Assembly (NCBI GenBank): GCA_030762935.1
Contig: CM060893.1
Coordinates: 13,374,001 to 13,438,000, forward strand
Direction of reading: 5' to 3'
DNA length: 64,000 nucleotides
Origin: Hymenopus coronatus
Lineage: Eukaryota; Arthropoda; Insecta; Mantodea; Hymenopodidae
A program made the position numbers and the translations under genes. The notes beneath the pieces were generated by a model that was not told the DNA's origin, did not search any database, and was given only the letters and a program-made list of their open reading frames with translations. Shown here in pieces: positions 27,801-36,800 of this stretch. How positions within the stretch are numbered: the first letter of the stretch is position 1; each line of letters opens with the position of its first letter.

Positions 27801-30800
27801 TGCATTTGCGATATATGCTTTCTGAATAGTATACGAGGAAATAGTAAGTTTCAAACTTTGCAGGTGTGGCGAATGGGAGAAATGATATAGATTACCGCCA
27901 AGGTCATGACATAGATTTTGTTCATTCCATTTCGTGCTAAAAACTAGCTTTAATGGCCATTCTTATTGCGAAAAAGAATCCTCTCGGAGACTAAAATAAA
28001 ATTAGAGTGCTTCTAAGTATGTATCTTAATAAAAAATAACATCCATAATTGTCGTTACCTCTATGCTCCCGCCACCACCACCTTGGTCAGGTTGTACAAT
28101 CACACACATTCTAAACATCTCCGTACTGCCATTTGCGTCTCTCCCACCCAAAATGTATGAGCAAATTCAAATTAGGTAAAGTATTTTACAATATGTTGAA
28201 TTAAGTATGTTGTCCATAATCATCGTTACAGCTATGCTGCCACTGTCACCACTAAACACAGACATACTGTCTCTGTCTGCAAATTCAAATTGGGTAAAAA
28301 AATATGTACAATATGTAAGTATGTTGTGTAAATAGAAAATCATATCCATCATCATTGTTACAGCTATGCTGCGTCATGTTCTGTCATCGCACACATACTG
28401 TACTTTATGTTCTCTGTATCTCCCGCTCACAATGTAAATTTCTGCGCAAATTCAAATTAGGTAAAGCCTATAAATGTTTTCTGATTACAAAACCATATCA
28501 ATCATTGTTGTTACATTTACACTGCCACTGCCACGTTCTACCATCGCACCTATACCGTACATCTCCATACTCTCCTCTCCGTCAACTGCTCAGAATGTGA
28601 ATTTCTGTACAAATTCAAATCAGTAAAATAGATACAATAAAATAAAAAATAAGGAACTTAATCAGCTTAAGTGTCCATTAGTTTCTTAAGAATATATTGC
28701 AAACCTTCAAATTTCATTTAAATATTCTTCTTGTTATATGTTTTTTTTAAACATGTCTTCTTTTTTATATATATGTAGATAAAATGCTAAATTCCAAAAT
28801 TAGGTTTTGATAAATAGTATTGTATTCAAATAAATACGGTATATACACAGGGTGTTTCAAAACACCACCACTCAATCTGTAGACATTGTTGCTCAAATCT
28901 TAAGTGGTTGAAAATATAGTTTTCAATGACAATAAAGATATATCAGCAAAATGCCTCATTGTCAGCATGGGTTAGACAGTTACCAGAAACAAAGTCACAA
29001 GTCTGGCCCACACTTGGAGGCGACGGAAGCTCAGAGTCATGTACTTTAGCATTGCTTTCATAAACATATTGACACGCTGTAGAGTAGTTAACAAACCCCT
29101 GCTAAAGAAAGAACCTATAACTAGTTATTTATTCTTCCAACACAATTTTATCATAGCAGACAATGAATGAAGGAAATAAATGACTGGGAACCAGAATCAG
29201 GCATCTATAAAATTGATTGTAAAAAAAATCTAATCTACACTGAACAAACTAAAGGAAGACTAGAAACTAGAATAAAGGAACATATCAGTTATGACAAAAA
29301 AAAAACTGTTAAATTGGCAGTTTCACACCATTTTTGAACTTCACATCTTGAAATAGAAAATGACATAAAAGTTTTCAAAACCTATAAACAACCTGGCAGT
29401 ACTTATGGTTTGTGAGAGTATTTTCATACCTAAATACAAAGACCACCTCACACATTTTGAAATACCCCTCATGAATTTGAAGTTTTTTTGAAGACACCAG
29501 ATGTCTCCACTATAATGAACTAAAGAGTACAACTTCCAGCACTCAGTCGTCATCAACAGAAAATGTTCTTGAAACATATGTCTTTGTTTTTTCAATTTTA
29601 AGTGAGCTTGGTGTCACCAATCCAATTCAGTTAAATATATGTCATTAGTTTATTTGTATTTAAATTATTAGTGTACAAAAATATGGCTTGAATTTGTTGC
29701 CTGCAGGCCATCGAGCACCCAGTGAGAACAAATCAGATTCCTCGCCAGATTCCAGACCAGAGTATATACACGCAGCCAATACCAGGAATTATCATGGGAG
29801 GTGTCCTACCATTTGGGTGCATCTTCATACAGCTCTTCTTCATTTTGAATTCTCTATGGTAAGTCTATATTAGAGTAATTGTGAGTAAGGGGTGATCTTG
29901 GAGTTATTTAAGTGTCATACCTTTTAATTTCTCCTGCACTTAGGATTTATGTGCCTTATCAATTAGTAAAATATGCATGAACAAATTAATATAATAAGCA
30001 AAATGAAGAAGAAAAATGAAATTAACGTTGGAAATGCATATAACTACCTCCTTTCAGCACATGTACAAAGTTAAGTATAGGTATTGCTGCAATTTCTTTG
30101 CAATAGCACCACCTAACTACGTTCAGGATTCTTGTAAATGAATGTGCAGAACAGATCTATGGAAATTGAAAATGAAGGCACAGTAGCTTTCTTGGGTTTA
30201 AATATAATTAGATGCCAAAACATGAACAATGTTGGTATCTACAGAAAACTTGCATATTACAACAATTATTTTTACTTTTATTCATCTCTTTCAGTGCTAA
30301 GTACACTTGCTTGGCTGTGGCCATTTTCAGGAAGACCTCAATTTTTCATTTAGTACCTTGAGGCCATAATCACTGCATATGTGTTAACAGCTTGCCTCAG
30401 AAGTCAGTTGATTACTGCCATGCCTTGCTAGATCTGCATGAGTCACACGTGCATTCATTGGGTTCTTTGACATCGAAGCTCTGCATTGTTGCACTTGTGT
30501 GAACTTGTGACACTTATGTGGTTTGCACTTGCGACTTACTTCTGAAAGTTGCTTGCTACGCCATCAATGGGTATAAAAGGAGAGAGAGTGAGCTCTGCAG
30601 AGAGTTCAGTTTCAACTGGGAATGCATAGCATGCAGCAGTTGTCAGTTTTGGTGGAAAATTAGTAGCATTCAGTAATACCTGCCAGCGATTACAGTGAGC
30701 ATATAAAGAAAATTACAGGGCAGAATTGTTACAAAAGCATTGTATGAAAACATTTGTGAACAGATTTCCATTTGTAATAGCGTAAAAAATAAATAGTTGT

Positions 30801-33800
30801 TTGTTGGAATTATAAAGAAGAGTTTTTTGTTACATTGAAATCAGGAGTGGGATTTAATGTCACAATGGAGGAGATTATGAAACATTTATACAAAGATATA
30901 AAGAACATGAAAACATGAATGAAATGAAAAAAGAAATGAAATCCAGAATGGAAAAATGAAAAAAAATATGCAACTGAAATGGAGAAAATGGACATACAAA
31001 TGAAGTCAAGTATAGCGAAGAGAGAACCAAAGATAATAACTGTGAATTGGCAATGGAGAAGATAAAGACTGAGATATCAAACAAAATCGATAAACAAGTG
31101 GCCAGCGTGAAAAAGGATGTGGAAGTATTTGAGGAAAAGGTGGAAGAATGAAAGATCATAACCAACAATTTAATGCCCTGGAGAGAAGAGTGGATGGAAG
31201 CGCCAAGGATTTGAACATCATGAATGGAAAAGATGGTAGATGGAGGGCTGAAAGACTTGAAGACAGAGACCATTGAAGGAGTACTGTTCAGAGTATGGGG
31301 AATCACATGAATGGAAGACCCAGAGAGAGACCAGCTGATCCTCCCTCAGAGTAAAGTTGTATAAAGTGCTGGAAGAAGTACATGCGGCAACTTCTGGAGG
31401 ACATTTGGAACCCAACCAAACCATCAACAAACTCCGACAACAGAAACTACAGGCAGTCACTTAGAGATGGTGCCACCAATGACATGTGTGTGCGGCAAGT
31501 AGCAGCCTACAGATCAGGAGCTAGGGTTGCATGTAGCTGGACTGTTCCCTTTGTCAGACATGGGCGACAAGTAGATCATTTCACCAAGTGGCTGGAGGTG
31601 TAAGCCATTCCTTACTAGGAGGCCAAGACCAATTGCCACATAGAACTGTTTTGTCATTATGGTGTGCCATTGGTGTGAATACAACCTGAGGAGAGAAACC
31701 TATAGTGACTTGGAGTACACAAGATGCGCCCAACACCTCCTCTCCACCAACAATCAGTTGGCATGGCGGAGTGCTGCATCGAGACTCTAAAAGAAAGGTT
31801 GTGGCAAATCAGCAGAGAGGCTGGGATGTCGGGTGCCACTTTTCTTGGTGGCTTACCATTCTTCAACCCACAATACCACCAGGTGACATCAGCCAGTTTG
31901 GTCTTTGGCTGGGACTGCATCTATCATGCGACCTGATGTTTGGGATTCCTGGGGCAGAAGTCAGCGGTCAATTTTATGCAGAATCTCGTAGACCAGCTTC
32001 CTGACATGCATGAGATTAGGCAGCAAGCAGCCGACGAAGACCCATTACAACCAGCAGGTGAACAGCCAAGGTTATTTGGTGTAGCTATATTGCCCTACCT
32101 GAACCAGGGGGCACTGCCCCATTTTGCAAGGGCCATACCTAGTGTCAACTGCATCCACAGGCTGCCCCATCTGGATCATCTTGCCAATTTCAATAGTACT
32201 GGTCGGGAAAACTAGCCCTAAGGAGGAACCCGTTTGACTATGTCTTGTAGCTATAATCACCGCACATGTGTGAGTGACTTGATTTGGAAGCTATAGCTGA
32301 TTGCCTGCATATACCATCACTGAGTTCTTTGACATTGAAGATTTGCATTGTTGCACCTGCGTGAGTTGTGACACCTGAGGTGGTTTGTATGTGCAACTGC
32401 TTCTGGAAGTTTTTTGCTCTGTCACCAGGTATAAATGAGAGAACTAATCTTGCAGAGTTCAGTTTCAGCTGGGACTGCATAGTGTGCAGCAGTAGCCACC
32501 GCAGCGAGCATCAAAATGTAACTATATGGCAGAATTGTAGTAAAACCATTGAATAAAGACATTTATTTATGAACAGATTTCCATTTATAATCAGTGTAAG
32601 AAATAAAGAGTTGTTTGTTACAACATATCATCACTAAAGGAGTAACACATCTTATCATCTGCTCTTTCTCTGTTTGAGCCATTTCATTCTAACTTTAAAC
32701 AAAAATCTTCTAAACCTCTCAACTCGTTTTTTATCCTTAAAAATTTTATTTAATATTCTACTTTATTTATTTGTAAACATTTCTTTTTTATCAACCTGTT
32801 TCTCCAAAAAAACTATACAAAATTGATTAACAAACCCTGTTTCACACAAACATGCTGTTCTAAACAGTTCAATCCATAGATTTGTTTGCAACCTCTTAAC
32901 AGGAGAAAAATAAACACAGTCAAGACAGTGGATGTGAAAATGGTTGTATTTTGCTTAGGGACCTTCTCTTTCAAGGTATAGGGTTCTTTTACATGCAAAT
33001 AAAATTACAGAGGATCATCAGCATTACTTTCCTTCCAAAGCAAGCCATGCTAAAAATGTTTAAGTCGGAAAAAAATCCAGCACCTTTGCTGGGATTGAAC
33101 CTAAATCCTTGGGTACTAGAGGCTAGCACAGTAGCCACTAAATCACAGAGAGCAACTTCTTTACAAGTTTCACATCATCTTTAAAAAACATTGTATCGGG
33201 AAAGGGAGGATCAAACTGAAAAATTCAATATTATAGCTGGAATTTGAGCCATTGTGTCTTGTCAGGAGATCTGTGGTGGTGACAGGGTTGGGGATGACGG
33301 CCATGGTGATTTGTACAAAACAATCAAATTGTGTGCACACAAATGTTAAAGCAAAATAACATGCAAAAGCTGGACATATCAGTCTAAAGCTGTGGGTTAA
33401 CAAAATAGGGTACCCATGATATCCAAACCACTTTCATTATCATTGCTGTTGCTGCTGCTAGCTCAATAGTAAACTTCAACTTTTTGCCATTTATTATCCT
33501 TAATTCTTCATTATTTTAGCAAAGAAGGCTTGCTGCCTAGGAATAACTCGGCTTCCTCTAAGTTATGTGTAATTTTAAAATAGTAGGATATTTCAATTAA
33601 TAACATAAAATGATGTGCATTTAGCATCCTGCTGGAAGATTTAAGTGAGTGACATGTTTTCATCCTTTTCTACTCTTTCCAAGAGTTTCTAATCTTGACA
33701 ACAATGTTCTTTTCTCAATGCTTTTCTCCTGTATCTTACTTTATTATCCCTCTGTTTACCACTTTATTCTTACTATAGCGTGCCAGTTCCTTGGAGATCA

Positions 33801-36800
33801 AAATGAGGAGTTCCTGTTTTAATTTCTCCTCTTCAAAACATTCTCTAATATCTCTTTTATTTCCTGTGACTGTCTTTTACCAGATAAATTTGTATTTGCT
33901 TCCCGAGAATGCATTTCCTTTTGGTTAATCTTGGTCACCATTCTTGGACATGATCAAAGATTCATTAAAAGTGTATATAAAATTGTACACTACACAAGAA
34001 ACTTGTAAACTAATGCAAGAATAGCTTTAGAAGAATATTATTTCTTTATACTGCAGTGATAGCAGATAAAAGCGAGTGTTGTTGTGACTGCTGCAGGCTA
34101 GACGCACGATAATCACACATTATGTATGGGCACTGCAGTAATACTATATACAGTTGCTAAGGATTGGTTCATCTACACATTGTTATGATGATTGCCATGA
34201 TGTTTCACAAATATAAATTACATAGATTATAGTGACGTATCACTTAATTTTCACTCACCTGTTGGTCTGAATTAACATTTGGGTTTAAATAAGCTAGAAA
34301 CAGTAATGTGTCATCATTTAATTATCACACACTTTCATATGTAAGTGAACTGAATTAGTGTTGTTTGTTTTGTAACAAAAGAGATATGAAAAGCATTAAT
34401 AGCTGCTCTGATGAACCCGTAGATTTTGACAACAGGAAGAAATGTGCATTGATTTTGAGGTCACCTTTATAAACAGTATAAAATGTCAGATAATTTGTGT
34501 AACTGCATAAATATAGTATTAGTTGATTTTGTGTGTTTCATTGTGCAGGTCAAGTCAGATGTACTACATGTTTGGGTTCCTGTTCCTTGTATTCGTCATT
34601 CTGGTCATCACATGTTCAGAGACCACCATCTTACTTTGTTATTTCCATCTCTGTGCAGAGGTAAGCTTCAGGTATCAGATTTGAGCCATCACGATGAAAA
34701 GTTGCTCAAGGTCTAGTTGCTGTAAACATAGATATTTATTTCCTCGCTGCAGCATTACATACATACTGGTTATTGTATACCATCTATTACAAAATATAAA
34801 TTACACTAATCTTATATGTCTTTTTAAGGTCAAATTCAGTCGTTGATAAGGAAATGTTTATTACCAGTTTTTATACATAAATGAGACTTACATGCTCAAT
34901 GCTAAGCTCTTTCTTATTTCTGAAGCACATTTGGCAACATGTTCAACTGCTTCATAACCATTTTGGATATGTGAAGGAATGTATAAACGAGCCAACGACC
35001 AATTCTGTATTTGTAGTTGTTTTCTTCACATTTTCTGCCGATCACTGATGAAAGTTAGTAGGCTTTAAATAGCACATTTATTGGTAACTTTCGTATAAAA
35101 TCAAGTATATTGTAAATTTGGTTTGACTTGTATTCAAGACAAAAGTATGTCAATGGAAAATATTTTGGCTAACAGGAAAGAAACCAACCAAAGGGATTAG
35201 TGCTAACATAACAAAAGACTGATGTTTGGAGGAATTTAGTGACAGTGACGGTCAAATTATATGTTTTATTAATCTGTTGAGTTGGTGACGTAGTGTTAAA
35301 AAACCAACTCAACAAATTAATAAAACATATAACAAAAGAATGAGAACAGTTGGACACAGTGATAACTTAATGTTATTCATTTTGAACTATTATAAAATTG
35401 AAAGCTTATGAGGGTGAAGTGTTAGTAGCTAGAGGTATTTGCAACAGTAAGCAGTAAAACAACTTAAAATCTTTGGCTTCAGTAACCGTTTTTGCTCATG
35501 AAATAAGTAAACTGTGTTCCAGATTCTGGTAACCCAACAATGTTTACAAATTTGACTTCAATCATATTAATTAGGTAAAATAGGTAAGTTGATGAAGAAA
35601 AGCACTCCAGATGTACTTTGTTTATTGCAGAAATATTTCCACATTTTTATTTTTAGACTTTGATGAAATGATTCTGAGTAAACGTATTGAAATCTCATCT
35701 CTAGGGAACAAAGCATTATGTACATCATAAACGGAAAAATTATTACTAGAAAAGATTATACAGACAGCATTAATAGCTATGAGTTGCTATGCATCATCTG
35801 TCTGAATTAATGACTTCATATCCTTAATTCGCTAAAGTTACATTGTTTAAACAGACACAATAGTGACTTTGTTGATGTCGCTTCTTAAATCAGCATCACT
35901 GTACGTTTCAAGTGGATTTTGCTAATCGTGCAAACTGCTGATTACTGTGCAGTACAATCTTGTCATGAAACTCCCTCAAAATAGCTATCATTAACCTCAT
36001 TGTTAATGCAAGATAGCATGAGCTCTCCTTATTGCATGTAAGCAGAGATTGGTGCTTCCTAGTATGAATAAGCCTTTCCTTATTGGCTTGAAATAATAGC
36101 GGCCGAAATGAAAATCACTGCTTAATACATTGGAGCCCAAGCCCGAGCATAGCTTTGGCAGGTATTTCTAACGTTTTTAATTCAATTCCACGACCTTAAC
36201 TCCGTCTTGGGCTATGCGGTAAAGAACATAAATCAGTTATTGTTTAGCTGTCTGATTTGTGCTGCCATCTGTCCTTGCTTTAGTCAACTATTAGGAATTT
36301 TAGGAGATTTAGTAATATTGGCTGCTCTTGGGTAGTCACACTATTTTCTTTGAAGATGGTGATCTGCTTGTTAAGTTTGTATCTTAAATGTTAAAACGCT
36401 GCATTTTCCTCGATTTCTGTGAACTGAAGCAGAAAATTCAGGATACTACAAATGAAGCTGTGGAAATTTGTGATTCCGAGGGAGAGTTTTTCAAACTTTG
36501 AATAAATGGAGTGTAAGCAGCTTTACGCAGTTTTTTTTCAAACTCGTATTTTATACTTGTTGTAAATTTAAAATAAAATATTAATACGGAAGTTATGACT
36601 ATTTTCTTACTTGTTGAGAAACTCTTGAATACCATACTTTTAGATTGTCCCAATACCTTTTGGCAGATTTAATTGATGTACTGTAAATAAAAACTCAAAG
36701 CAGGCATAAAAACCCTGGGTTTCTTGGCACTTCAATTACCGAAACGCCCGGGCTTCAATGTGTTAAGGACTTCCTTGAACTAAGAGATGACTATGAATTC

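Larger units (their letters stand above)
30354..32622 (+). mobile_element. Ty3/gypsy-type LTR retrotransposon relic
   Basis: Two LTRs of 380-450 bp in direct orientation flank a 1.4-kb interior. From 30850 the interior is a Lys/Glu-rich gag-like stretch with stops. From about 31560 come integrase remnants: [14 protein letters not shown], then [20 protein letters not shown] and an FG-W-D-x-x-Y tail. Frames are broken many times and protease, RT and RNase H are missing. A purine-rich AAGGAGGAACC precedes the 3' LTR. Same strand as TM9SF2. No matching target duplication seen. Confidence 0.82.

Noticed and set aside
28010..28625. CRISPR-like array
   Set aside because: Units are long, diverged and without regular spacers; eukaryotic minisatellite within a transposon.
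30875..31306. 143-codon Ser/Phe-rich minus-strand frame
   Set aside because: Antisense of the Lys/Glu-rich gag-like remnant of the LTR relic.
36125..36215. Weak inverted repeat with AGCCCAAGCCCGAGC and GTCTTGGGCTATG
   Set aside because: Short, gapped pairing that is not convincing against background.
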